DNA from: Dyadobacter sp. UC 10
Lineage (GTDB): Bacteria; Bacteroidota; Bacteroidia; Cytophagales; Spirosomataceae
DNA: 64,000 bases
Assembly (NCBI RefSeq): GCF_008369915.1
Contig: NZ_VSRN01000001.1
Location: 1,054,001 to 1,118,000, forward strand
Direction: 5' to 3'
The notes under the pieces were generated by a model. That model was given only the letters and a program-made list of their open reading frames with translations. It was not told where the DNA came from and did not search any database. Shown here in pieces: positions 1-8,667 of this stretch; within the stretch, counting starts at the first letter, position 1, and every line of letters starts with the position of its first letter. The translations under genes were made by a program, and so were the position numbers.

Positions 1-188
1 TTATCTCAGATCAGCTGTTTGCACAGGCTTCCGAACAGGCAGTTCCCATGGCCGATAAGCTGCGGGAAGATGGAAAGATCTGGGTCGTGGTTGCTGTGAT
101 AGCAGTTGTTTTCGCAGGAATCGCTGTCAATATGCTCAGAATAGACAGCAAGCTTAAAAAAATTGAAAAGGAATTAAATATCAAGTAG
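1..188 (+). CDS. CcmD-like small membrane protein (5' truncated by window edge)
   Basis: The open frame enters from the left edge and ends in TAG; about 61 residues are visible. It has a short hydrophilic segment, one hydrophobic helix (WVVVAVIAVVFAGIAV) and a charged, lysine-rich tail (SKLKKIEKELNIK). This is the layout of CcmD, the small helper that holds the heme-loaded CcmE near the CcmABC transporter. The next two genes are ccmE (9 bp later) and ccmF, so the assignment rests mainly on context. CcmD proteins are too short and divergent for motif-level proof, and the start codon is outside the window. Confidence 0.7.
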   Translation, partial: ISDQLFAQASEQAVPMADKLREDGKIWVVVAVIAVVFAGIAVNMLRIDSKLKKIEKELNIK

Positions 189-197
189 TATAACCCG

Positions 198-632
198 ATG
201 AAAAAGATCCAGATATTCGGCCTTTTGATTATAGCCGTTGCAATAGGAATTATTGTGTCAACTGCCGGAGACGCAAGTACTTATGTCGATTTCAACAAAG
301 CCCGTGAAATGGCGCAGGATGGCGACGAAGAAAGCATTCACGTTGTCGGCAAGCTGAAAAAAGACGCAGTGGGCCAGATTTTAGAGATGGAATATCAACC
401 CGAAATCGACCCTAACCTCTTTGTTTTTACATTGGTAGATAATAACAATGTGGAGCAAAAGGTGGTTTATAAAAATTCAAAGCCGCAGGATTTCGACAAG
501 TCAGAACAAGTGGTGGTTGTCGGAAAAATGAAAGACGGCACATTTTCCGCCGAAAAGATTCTGATGAAATGCCCGTCGAAATACGAGAACGGGAAGATGG
601 AAACCACTGAACATACAGCCGCGAAATCATGA
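198..632 (+). CDS. ccmE: Cytochrome c maturation heme chaperone CcmE (CxxxY type)
   Basis: This is the membrane-anchored periplasmic heme chaperone that receives heme from CcmABC and passes it to CcmF for attachment to apocytochrome c. The 144 residues have one N-terminal signal anchor (about 5-23) followed by an OB-fold domain. Classical CcmE binds heme covalently through the His of an HxxxY motif. Here the matching site reads C-P-S-K-Y (Cys125 to Tyr129), the CxxxY variant known from archaea and some deltaproteobacteria. The stop codon overlaps the ccmF start (ATGA), so the two are probably translationally coupled. Length and position make the family call secure; that Cys125 is the heme ligand is inference. 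Confidence 0.92.
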   Translation: MKKIQIFGLLIIAVAIGIIVSTAGDASTYVDFNKAREMAQDGDEESIHVVGKLKKDAVGQILEMEYQPEIDPNLFVFTLVDNNNVEQKVVYKNSKPQDFDKSEQVVVVGKMKDGTFSAEKILMKCPSKYENGKMETTEHTAAKS

Positions 633-3226
633 TCCACAATACAATAGGAAGTGCAGGACACCTGCTGGTTATTATTGCATTTGTTAGTGCGCTCTTTGCA
701 ACTTTTGCCTATTTCAAATCGGGCATTGCAGCGGCTAGCATTGAAGAAACCCTGACCTGGAAGCGCTTTGCACGCATTACCTTTTACGTGCACGTGGCTG
801 CGGTGATAGGCGTGGTATTTTCGCTCTACTGGATCATCGGCAACCATTACTTTGAATACCACTACGCCTGGAAAAATTCCTCGCTCTCCCTTCCCACAGG
901 TTATACGATTTCCAGTTTCTGGCAGGATCAGGAAGGAAGCTTTTTGCTCTGGATTTTCTGGAATGTGGTTTTAGGCTGTATCCTGATATTCTCTAACAGA
1001 TCCTGGGAAGCGCCGGTGATGACGGTTTTTGCACTGGTTCAGGCGTTTCTTACTTCCATGATACTGGGTGTAGTGATTCCGGGATTGGATGTTAAAATCG
1101 GCTCTACTCCATTTTTGCTATTAAAAGAAGTAATGCCCGACCTGCCGGTTTATAAAATGGATCCGAATTTTATCCCCAAAGACGGCAACGGGCTGAATCC
1201 GCTTTTACAGAACTACTGGATGGTAATCCACCCTCCTACCCTGTTCCTCGGCTTTGCTTCTACCCTGATACCTTTCTCTTTTGCGATTGCCGGGTTATGG
1301 ACTAAAAAAATCCAGGACTGGGTTCGCCCTGCATTGCCCTGGGCACTTTTTTCTGCTTTGGTATTGGGAGTGGGTATTTTGATGGGTGCCTATTGGGCTT
1401 ACGAAACGCTCAATTTCGGTAGCTACTGGAACTGGGATCCTGTTGAAAACTCGTCGATCGTGCCCTGGATTGTACTGGTAGCAGCTGTGCACACGATGAT
1501 CATCGCGAGAAGAAATGCGACCGCATTGAAAACCTCTTTTATACTCACCATCGCGACATTTATCCTGATCCTTTACTCTACATTTATGACAAGGAGCGGG
1601 GTTTTGGGAAATGCATCGGTGCATTCATTTACCGATTTGGGCTTGTCGGGCCAGCTGCTGATCTATTTGTTAACATTCACGATAGTCGCAATCGGATTGT
1701 TAATCTATCGCTGGAAATCACTGCCGAGTGACGAGGAAGAAGTTTCTACTTACTCTCAGGAATTCTGGATTTTTATTGGTGCTACGCTACTTTGTTTGTC
1801 GGGTTTTCAAATACTTGCGACTACTTCCATTCCGGTTTACAACAAGATCGCGGAAGCATTCGGCACAGTACTGAATATGGCCTTACCTGCGGACCAGATC
1901 GCGCATTACAATAAATTCCAGCTCTGGTTCTTCTCCCTGATCATCGTCCTCACAGGTGTAGGCCAGTATTTCTGGTGGAAAAGAACGGGAAAAGGCAATT
2001 TGCAGGCGCTCTACAATCCCTTGCTGATCACATTACTGATCAGTGCTGCCGTGATCACTTTCAAAGGCGTAAAAGATATCCAGTATATTGTCCTGCTTAC
2101 TGCCTCCATTTTCGCAATTGTAGCTAACGGGACGATTCTGATCAATATTATCCGCGGCAACTACGGACTTTCGGGAGGCGCTATCACGCACATTGGTGTA
2201 GCACTGATGCTTGTCGGAATCCTCTTTTCTTCCGCCTACACGCGTGTTGTTTCGATCAACAACTCCGGTCTGATGATCTCGCGAAGCGAAGAATTTACCA
2301 GTAACGACAATAAAGAAAATAAAGAGAATATCACGCTCTGGCTCAATAAGGCCGAGAAAATGGGCGACTATATGCTCACCTGGCGTGATGTCCGCGTGGA
2401 GCCGCGCCACATTCCGGGATACATTCCCAAGAGCTGGGTCGATATTATCGAAGGCGATTTCCACGCAGTAGCATTGCGCGATATCGAAGTGGATGGTAAG
2501 AAGTACAATTCAAAAGGAGATACGATAGAGATTTTCCCGGAGAATTTCTACTACGAAATTGAATACCGCGAGCCTTCCGGCAGGATATTCACCCTTTTCC
2601 CGCGCGTACAAATCAATCCGCGAATGGGCGGTATTGTTTCGTCGCCGGATATTCAGCGCAAAGTCGATAAGGATTTGTACACTTATGTTTCAATGGTTAC
2701 CAACCCGACCGCCGAGCCGGTTTGGAGCCAGACTGAGAACTTTACCGTTAACCTGCGCGATACCTTCTTTGTAAACGATTACGTTGCCATTCTCGACAAT
2801 GTAGTCAGGACGGAAGAAGTGGAAGGCGTAACCTTAGGCGAAGGCGATGCGGCGGTGAAAGCGATCGTGCGCATTCTCGATAAAGACAAGGAATTCGTGA
2901 TCACGCCTTCTTTTGTGATCCGCGACAGAATGGTAGCCCGCAAGCCGGAGACCAGCAATGAGCTGGGAATGCGTATGCAGTTCCAGGAAATCAACCCGCA
3001 AACCGGACAGTTTACTTTCGGTGTCAATACCACCCAGCGTGACTTTATCGTCATGAAAGCGACCGAAAAGCCATTGATCAACATTCTCTGGCTGGGTACT
3101 TTCGTACTGGTCATCGGCTTCACCATGGCAACGATCCGCAGGTTCAAAGATTTCATCAAAATGCGAAACAAAGAATCTGCTTCGGCAGCAGCTCCGAAAG
3201 CAAAATCAAAAGTTGTGACTGTCTAG
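629..3226 (+). CDS. ccmF: Cytochrome c heme lyase subunit CcmF
   Basis: This is the integral-membrane heme lyase of cytochrome c maturation; it takes heme from CcmE and joins it to the CxxCH motif of apocytochromes. It has many membrane helices in the first 500 residues and contains the tryptophan-rich heme-handling WWD-type motif at about residues 264-276 (GSYWNWDPVENSS). A soluble, probably periplasmic domain of about 300 residues follows, then a final membrane helix near 815-835 and a Lys/Ala-rich tail. At 865 residues it is longer than the roughly 650-residue proteobacterial CcmF, mostly because of the soluble domain. It begins inside the ccmE stop codon, and a hairpin terminator follows. 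Confidence 0.95.
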   Translation: MIHNTIGSAGHLLVIIAFVSALFATFAYFKSGIAAASIEETLTWKRFARITFYVHVAAVIGVVFSLYWIIGNHYFEYHYAWKNSSLSLPTGYTISSFWQDQEGSFLLWIFWNVVLGCILIFSNRSWEAPVMTVFALVQAFLTSMILGVVIPGLDVKIGSTPFLLLKEVMPDLPVYKMDPNFIPKDGNGLNPLLQNYWMVIHPPTLFLGFASTLIPFSFAIAGLWTKKIQDWVRPALPWALFSALVLGVGILMGAYWAYETLNFGSYWNWDPVENSSIVPWIVLVAAVHTMIIARRNATALKTSFILTIATFILILYSTFMTRSGVLGNASVHSFTDLGLSGQLLIYLLTFTIVAIGLLIYRWKSLPSDEEEVSTYSQEFWIFIGATLLCLSGFQILATTSIPVYNKIAEAFGTVLNMALPADQIAHYNKFQLWFFSLIIVLTGVGQYFWWKRTGKGNLQALYNPLLITLLISAAVITFKGVKDIQYIVLLTASIFAIVANGTILINIIRGNYGLSGGAITHIGVALMLVGILFSSAYTRVVSINNSGLMISRSEEFTSNDNKENKENITLWLNKAEKMGDYMLTWRDVRVEPRHIPGYIPKSWVDIIEGDFHAVALRDIEVDGKKYNSKGDTIEIFPENFYYEIEYREPSGRIFTLFPRVQINPRMGGIVSSPDIQRKVDKDLYTYVSMVTNPTAEPVWSQTENFTVNLRDTFFVNDYVAILDNVVRTEEVEGVTLGEGDAAVKAIVRILDKDKEFVITPSFVIRDRMVARKPETSNELGMRMQFQEINPQTGQFTFGVNTTQRDFIVMKATEKPLINILWLGTFVLVIGFTMATIRRFKDFIKMRNKESASAAAPKAKSKVVTV

Positions 3227-3247
3227 GCATACATGATATAACGAGGA

Positions 3248-3275
3248 GGGTTCGGATCAAACTGAACCCTTTTTT
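3248..3275 (+). terminator. Rho-independent terminator after ccmF
   Basis: GGGTTC and GAACCC arms enclose a 10-base loop and are followed by six T residues. It lies 21 bp after the ccmF stop, closing the ccm operon. Confidence 0.7.
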
Positions 3276-3363
3276 ATGTCTTAAATGCAAATACGAATGC
3301 AGTGAAAGGCTTCTGTGTGTATCTTTAAGTAAAAATGTACTATTTTAATAAATCAATACATAT

Positions 3364-3663
3364 ATGATTTTAGAACTGGTTAAATCTCCCCTCGGCCGTT
3401 TACGGATCATCGCTTTTGTCGAAGGAATTTCTTATCTCGTATTGCTTGGCATCGCGATGCCGCTTAAATATTTGGCGGGACTTCCGCAGGCTGTAAAAAC
3501 TGTCGGAATGGCACACGGAGTGCTTTTCGTACTGTTCGTTGTGCTGCTCGTCCAGGTGGCAGTTGAAAAAAGCTGGTCCTTTAAAAAGTCGATGTTATCG
3601 TTTTTGTCTTCTTTGGTTCCTTTCGGAACATTCTACGCTGATGCCAAGTGGTTCCGGGACTAG
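3364..3663 (+). CDS. DUF3817 family small membrane protein
   Basis: The 99-residue protein has three predicted membrane helices and a short C-terminal FYADAKWFRD tail. It begins with a cytosolic segment (SPLGRLRIIAFVEGISYLVLL) typical of the DUF3817 family (YdzA-like). Family members have no established function. It stands alone between the ccm terminator and the following DUF5916 gene. The start is the first ATG after an AT-rich leader, and no Shine-Dalgarno sequence is obvious, which is normal for Bacteroidota. Confidence 0.8.
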   Translation: MILELVKSPLGRLRIIAFVEGISYLVLLGIAMPLKYLAGLPQAVKTVGMAHGVLFVLFVVLLVQVAVEKSWSFKKSMLSFLSSLVPFGTFYADAKWFRD

Positions 3664-3699
3664 CGAACCCACAATCAATCCTAAATCTTGAATTAAAAA

Positions 3700-5877
3700 G
3701 TGTTACGCAACGCAACCCTAACCTGCCTTTTTTTCTGTTTAATCATCTTTAAAAGTGCTGCTCAGAAACCCAACGAGAATTACCAATACCACATTCATTC
3801 CGCAGTCTCTGATCTGAAAATAGACGGAGTGGCCGACGATATGGCATGGTCGGCGGCGGAAACTGCCAATAACTTCTTTATGATCACGCCCATGGACACC
3901 AGCTATTCACGGGCGATGACAGATGTAAAGCTGTGTTATGACAAAGACAATCTTTACATTCTGGTTATCAACTATAAGCCGGTTAAAGGAGCAATAGTCG
4001 TCGAATCGCTCAAAAGGGATTTTTCTTTTGGTAAAAACGATAATTTCCTGTTGTTCATGGACACTTTTGACGACCGCACCAACGGATTTTCCTTTGGGGC
4101 CAATGCAGCCGGCGCGCCCTGGGACGGACAGCAGGGAGATGGCGGAACAGTGGATTTGAGCTGGGACAACAAGTGGGTCAGTGCCGTAAAAAACGACGAT
4201 GACAAATGGGTTTGGGAAGCGGCTATTCCATTCAAAAGCATTCGTTACAAGCCGGGCATTACCCGCTGGGGAATCAATTTCAGCAGACAGGACCTCACTA
4301 TTTCGGAAAAATCGGCCTGGGCACCGGTACCGAGGCAATTTCCCTCTGCTTCACTGGCCTACACCGGCGTGCTAGTCTGGGATACTCCTCCACCGAATCC
4401 CGGCCCGAATATCTCCGTGATCCCTTACGCAGCGACGCGGATGACAAAGGATTACGTTACCGACGCGCACCCGAAATACAAGCCTGCGATTGGTGGCGAT
4501 GTGAAAGTAGGCTTGACACCGTCGCTAAACCTCGACCTGACCGTCAACCCTGATTTTTCACAAGTCGACGTAGACGTACAACAAACCAATCTGGACCGTT
4601 TCGAACTCTTCTTCCCCGAACGCCGGCAGTTCTTTCTTGAAAATGCTGACCTGTTCGCCAATTTCGGTTATGCAAGTATCCGTCCATTTTTTTCCCGCCG
4701 TATTGGTTTGGGCGTACCTATTCAGTTTGGGGCGAGAGTGAGTGGAAAAATCAACAAAAACTGGCGTGTGGGTTTGCTTGATGTGCAGACGGGATCTAAT
4801 GATACGCTTACGCCGCGAAACAATTATGCAGTGCTCGCATTGCAGCGGCAGGTGCTGGCGCGCTCCAATATCCGGTTCATTTTTGTGAATAAAGATGCAA
4901 CCAACTTTGTGGCAGAGCGCCACGTAGGCAGCAATCAATATAACCGAAACGTCGGTGCGGAATTTAACCTGGCAAGTGCCAAAAACCTTTGGACAGGTAA
5001 GGTAATGCTCCTGAAATCGTTTACGCCGGGCAAGTCGGGCAACGATTTTACGCACGCAGCAGATCTCAAATTCAATAAGGCTAACTTTTTCTGGCAATGG
5101 CAGCACGAATACGTCGGCAAGAATTACAATGCAGAAGTTGGGTATGTGCCTAATGCGGTTCGAATGGGTTATTATAAAATCAGTCCCAACATTGGATATC
5201 TGTTTTTTATAAAATCCCCGAAGATTATCAGTCACGGCCCAAAGCTGGTCAGCAATGTGTATTGGGATAACCAATTCAAGGTCAGTGATAAGGAATTCAC
5301 CCTCTCCTACAATATTAATTTCATCAATCGCGCTACGATCGCAGTTTGGGGCGCAAGCTATGATATTCGTTTGCTGCGCCCTTTTGATCCGACCAATCTG
5401 GGCAGCTTTACATTGCCAACAGGCAGCGTCCACAACTGGAAAGCCACCGGGTTTGATATCGTTTCGGGACCGCAAAACCGGCTCACATTTCTGGCATCAG
5501 GGATATTCGGAGGTTATTACCAGAACGGGCATCGGAACAATCTCCGCGCTGAACTGGGCTACCGTGTGCAGCCTTATGTGGCGATCACGATGGCAGGAAA
5601 TTATAACGATATCCGACTGCCTGAGCCCTGGAAACGCACGCAATTGTGGCTGGTCGGCCCGCGGGTTGACGTTACTTTTACCAATACGCTCTTTTTCACC
5701 ACTTTCATGCAATACAACAATCAGGCCGACAATATCAACCTGAATGCGCGTCTGCAATGGAGATATAAACCCGCATCCGACTTATTTATCGTTTATACAG
5801 ACAATTATCTGCCTGAAAATTTCCGGGTGAAAAACCGGGCGGTGGTGTTGAAATTTACTTATTGGTGGAACTGGTAG
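3700..5877 (+). CDS. DUF5916 / CBM9-like outer-membrane-associated protein
   Basis: This is a 725-residue secreted protein. A signal peptide (about 1-21, ending SAAQ) leads into a CBM9-like domain (about 30-225, beginning with the IDGVADDMAW segment). It then has a long C-terminal region rich in alternating hydrophobic and aromatic residues that ends FTYWWNW, consistent with a membrane beta-barrel. This matches the Bacteroidota family with an N-terminal carbohydrate-binding family 9 domain and DUF5916; the function is unknown. The start must be GTG, because an in-frame TAA lies one codon upstream and no ATG occurs before the signal peptide. It converges on the LRR gene with a 3-bp gap and no terminator between them. 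Confidence 0.85.
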   Translation: MLRNATLTCLFFCLIIFKSAAQKPNENYQYHIHSAVSDLKIDGVADDMAWSAAETANNFFMITPMDTSYSRAMTDVKLCYDKDNLYILVINYKPVKGAIVVESLKRDFSFGKNDNFLLFMDTFDDRTNGFSFGANAAGAPWDGQQGDGGTVDLSWDNKWVSAVKNDDDKWVWEAAIPFKSIRYKPGITRWGINFSRQDLTISEKSAWAPVPRQFPSASLAYTGVLVWDTPPPNPGPNISVIPYAATRMTKDYVTDAHPKYKPAIGGDVKVGLTPSLNLDLTVNPDFSQVDVDVQQTNLDRFELFFPERRQFFLENADLFANFGYASIRPFFSRRIGLGVPIQFGARVSGKINKNWRVGLLDVQTGSNDTLTPRNNYAVLALQRQVLARSNIRFIFVNKDATNFVAERHVGSNQYNRNVGAEFNLASAKNLWTGKVMLLKSFTPGKSGNDFTHAADLKFNKANFFWQWQHEYVGKNYNAEVGYVPNAVRMGYYKISPNIGYLFFIKSPKIISHGPKLVSNVYWDNQFKVSDKEFTLSYNINFINRATIAVWGASYDIRLLRPFDPTNLGSFTLPTGSVHNWKATGFDIVSGPQNRLTFLASGIFGGYYQNGHRNNLRAELGYRVQPYVAITMAGNYNDIRLPEPWKRTQLWLVGPRVDVTFTNTLFFTTFMQYNNQADNINLNARLQWRYKPASDLFIVYTDNYLPENFRVKNRAVVLKFTYWWNW

Positions 5878-5880
5878 GTA

Positions 5881-7287
5881 TTAATAAAAAACCTCGATAT
5901 TCCTGTCTTTCAAAACGGAAAGCTGCTTGCTGTACATGATATCGGAGCCGGGTTTAATAAATGGATTTCCGCGCAGATAAAGCTTTTCAAGCTTCTGTAT
6001 TTTCAACAATTGTTCAGGAAAATCCTGGAAGTTATTCGACGATAAATCGAGTTCCTGCAAATTCACAAATGAGGTCAGCGGCTCAGGAAACTGGACAAAC
6101 CAATTGTATCCGAGGTCGAGAAGTTTGAGGTTTTTTATTTTGCTGAAGCGTTCGGGAAGCTTGCTCAGATGATTGTGATGAGCGTAAAGCGTGTGTACTT
6201 TGGAAAGTTTTTCGATGTCCGCGGGCAGGGCTTCAATTTGATTGTGAGCGATTGCAAGATGTGTCAGGCTACGCAATTTGGTAATCGTTTTTGGCAGACT
6301 TTTGAGATTGTTATAATAAAGGTCAAGGACTTCCAGCCGCTTCATCTTTTTAATGCCGCTTGGTAAAACTGTAAGACCGGATTTGTAGAAATTGAGATCC
6401 AGTACTGATTTTGTACGTCGGAAACTTTTGCTCCTGAGCTTTGAAAGACGATTGCTGCCCAGCCAAAGCATTTCCAGGCCTTTGCAACGCTTAACTGCCC
6501 TAGGAATGTCATTAAGCTGATTTTTTTGCAACATCAGCATTTTAAGCGATTTGTTTTTTGACAATCGGATAGAGCCATCTCGCAGGATGTTTCCCGTCAT
6601 ATCAATCTGTTTCAACTTAGGGAGGCGGGATAAATTCAGGTCTACTGATTCAATGTCGTTGTCACTCAGCAGCAACGCCTCGACATTTGGAAAGCGATAA
6701 ACGGCAGCCGGGATTGTGGTTAACAAACTTTTGGACAGGGAAATATATTTGATGCCAAGTGTGTCCTGTATTTCAGACAATGCATCAATTGAGCTGATTG
6801 TTGAATCTCGTGTGCTTCGCACTACTGGCCTGATATTTGCCGTTGAGGACATGGTTACCACCGTCTTTCTTCCGATGGTCCGCTTGGAAATGAAGCTTTC
6901 TACAAATGGTCTTAAATGTGTGGCCAACACGATAGCCAGAGAATCAAATTCCTCACTTCGGTTGTTGGGTTTAAACTGAAACGGACTTGTAACTGAGACG
7001 AAGAAATATTCCGGTTTGCCTTGCTTATTTACAACCGCGCTCCCGTTGACGTACACATCTTTATATTTTTCACCGGCTATAATTTCACCACAGACTTTGG
7101 TGAAATTATAAACTGTGCTGTGCGGCGTCTCTATGACACCAGTCTCGATGAAAAAATCCGACCCCAGTTTCTTTTGTAATTGCTTGCCCTCGGCAGAATG
7201 GCTGCTGACAATAACCGGCTGACCAAATGCCAGCATGTAGGCATTGACGAAAAAAGTAGTTAGGAAAAATCTCATAACAAATTGCAT
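5881..7287 (-). CDS. Secreted leucine-rich-repeat protein
   Basis: The 468-residue protein has a signal peptide (about 1-22). A globular N-terminal region of about 160 residues is followed by roughly a dozen leucine-rich repeats of about 23 residues (pattern LxxLxLxxNxLxxLPxxIxxL) from about residue 185 to 455. LRR solenoids bind proteins; the partner is unknown. A second ATG four codons inside (MRFFL) is an equally good start. An AT-rich region of about 125 bp separates it from the divergently oriented neighbourhood upstream, and no catalytic motif is visible. Confidence 0.85.
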   Translation of the reverse strand: MQFVMRFFLTTFFVNAYMLAFGQPVIVSSHSAEGKQLQKKLGSDFFIETGVIETPHSTVYNFTKVCGEIIAGEKYKDVYVNGSAVVNKQGKPEYFFVSVTSPFQFKPNNRSEEFDSLAIVLATHLRPFVESFISKRTIGRKTVVTMSSTANIRPVVRSTRDSTISSIDALSEIQDTLGIKYISLSKSLLTTIPAAVYRFPNVEALLLSDNDIESVDLNLSRLPKLKQIDMTGNILRDGSIRLSKNKSLKMLMLQKNQLNDIPRAVKRCKGLEMLWLGSNRLSKLRSKSFRRTKSVLDLNFYKSGLTVLPSGIKKMKRLEVLDLYYNNLKSLPKTITKLRSLTHLAIAHNQIEALPADIEKLSKVHTLYAHHNHLSKLPERFSKIKNLKLLDLGYNWFVQFPEPLTSFVNLQELDLSSNNFQDFPEQLLKIQKLEKLYLRGNPFIKPGSDIMYSKQLSVLKDRNIEVFY

Positions 7288-7414
7288 AAAGTGAGTACGC
7301 CAATATAACTAAATTCCTAGTTATATTATTATGCTAACTTATATATTTTGCAAAAGTTAAGAAAACTCGGAGTCTAGGCGAGCTGTGTTCCTGGTGAAAT
7401 ATCTTTCGGAATTG

Positions 7415-8389
7415 CTATTTACTTCGCTCGATCGTGAACTGAACGAGCTGTTCGAGTGACCTGCGGTGGGGCGAATCTGCAAACTGGCCGAGAATAACCT
7501 GCGCTTCTGCCACATATCGCTGCATTACTTCCTGCGCATAACGCAGTCCGCCTGAATTTTTAACGAAATCAATGACTTCCTTCACTTTTCCGGGTTTGTG
7601 GCTTTCGTTCCGGATGATATTGATAATGCGTCGTTTTTCAAGCCAGCCCGATTGATTCAACGCATAAATCAGCGGAAGGGTCATTTTCTTTTCTTTGATA
7701 TCGATACCAAGCGGCTTGCCGATTTCCTCCTCACCGTAGTCGAAAAGATCGTCCTTGATCTGAAAGGCCATTCCTACCTTTTCCCCGAAAGCGTGCATTT
7801 GCTTTACTACTTCCTGGCCTGCCCCAACGGAGCTTGCTCCCACCGCACAGCAGGAAGCGATCAGGGAAGCGGTTTTTTGCCGGATGATCTGATAATATAC
7901 CTCTTCATTAATGTCGAGTCGCCTCGCTTTCTCTATTTGCAGTAATTCTCCTTCACTCAGCTCGCGCACGGCAGTCGACACGATCTTTAACAGTTCGAAT
8001 TCTTCGTGATCAACAGAAAGCAACAGGCCCCGGGAAAGCAGATAGTCGCCGACCAGCACCGCAATTTTGTTCTTCCACAATGCATTGACGGAAAAAAAAC
8101 CACGGCGATAGTTTGAATCATCCACCACATCGTCGTGAACGAGCGTGGCAGTGTGCAGCAATTCGATGAGCGCCCCACCCCGGTATGTTGATTCTGTAAT
8201 GTTACCGCAAACGCCCGCCGAGAGAAAAACGAACATGGGACGAAGCTGCTTGCCCTTCCGCCGCACGATGTAATTCATAATCTGATCGAGGAGCATCACA
8301 TCGCTTTTCATAAATTGACGGAATTTGTGCTCGAAAGCCTTCATTTCGTCTGCAATAGGAAGCTGGATTTCCTTTATTGAAAGGGTCAT
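7415..8389 (-). CDS. Polyprenyl (octaprenyl-type) diphosphate synthase
   Basis: This enzyme extends isoprenoid chains from isopentenyl diphosphate, probably making the side chain of menaquinone. Both aspartate-rich motifs are intact: HDDVVDD with the SNYRRG segment (first, FARM) and KDDLFDYGEEEIGK (second, SARM). The frame stays open 34 codons upstream to 8491, but that extension looks non-coding. The ATG chosen here begins MTLSIKEIQ, the usual N-terminus of the Bacteroidota family, and gives 324 residues. Product chain length cannot be read from sequence. The gene stands alone on the minus strand. Confidence 0.9.
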   Translation of the reverse strand: MTLSIKEIQLPIADEMKAFEHKFRQFMKSDVMLLDQIMNYIVRRKGKQLRPMFVFLSAGVCGNITESTYRGGALIELLHTATLVHDDVVDDSNYRRGFFSVNALWKNKIAVLVGDYLLSRGLLLSVDHEEFELLKIVSTAVRELSEGELLQIEKARRLDINEEVYYQIIRQKTASLIASCCAVGASSVGAGQEVVKQMHAFGEKVGMAFQIKDDLFDYGEEEIGKPLGIDIKEKKMTLPLIYALNQSGWLEKRRIINIIRNESHKPGKVKEVIDFVKNSGGLRYAQEVMQRYVAEAQVILGQFADSPHRRSLEQLVQFTIERSK

Positions 8390-8547
8390 ATGCATGAAAA
8401 AGGGACCATTTTCCCGGGAAATAAAAAGGATGTTCGACGAACTTTTCAGACAAACTGAAATTGAAACACGCCCGCTAACACTAATCTTCAAATTTGGAAT
8501 AAAATCTTCTGTTTATACCTATTTTGTTTTGAAAATGTTTAGAATTG

Positions 8548-8591
8548 GGGAGGGAGGAAAGGGAGGAAGGGAGGAAGGAGGAAGGAGGAAG
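8548..8591 (+). repeat. G/A-only polypurine tract (GGGAGGAA-like units)
   Basis: About 44 bases contain only G and A on the plus strand, built from imperfect GGAGGAA and GGGAGGAA units. It lies in the non-coding gap between the divergent synthase and patatin genes. Polypurine mirror tracts of this kind can form triplex or slipped structures and are prone to length change. Confidence 0.8.
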
Positions 8592-8664
8592 TCATTCAGT
8601 CATTTGGTCATTCATTGCACCTGCAACCCGGTCATTAACTCATTAACTCATTAACTCATTAACT
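8591..8664 (+). repeat. Octamer tandem array upstream of patatin gene
   Basis: In an 8-bp phase the units read GTCATTCA, GTCATTTG, GTCATTCA, two diverged units, GTCATTAA, then CTCATTAA three times. The exact CATTAACT part covers 8633-8664. The array stops 3 bp before the patatin ATG. The unit resembles TCATTCAA of the array at 27843, suggesting a shared family. Confidence 0.85.
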
Positions 8665-8667
8665 TAA

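Noticed and set aside
4558..5475. A 305-codon open frame on the minus strand
   Set aside because: It lies fully within the DUF5916 gene on the other strand, has no recognisable domain and an atypical composition; it is an antisense shadow.
8548..8664. Tandem repeats considered as a CRISPR array
   Set aside because: Units are 7-8 bp without spacers, and no cas gene is in the window; the same holds for the arrays at 20905-21060 and 27401-27874.
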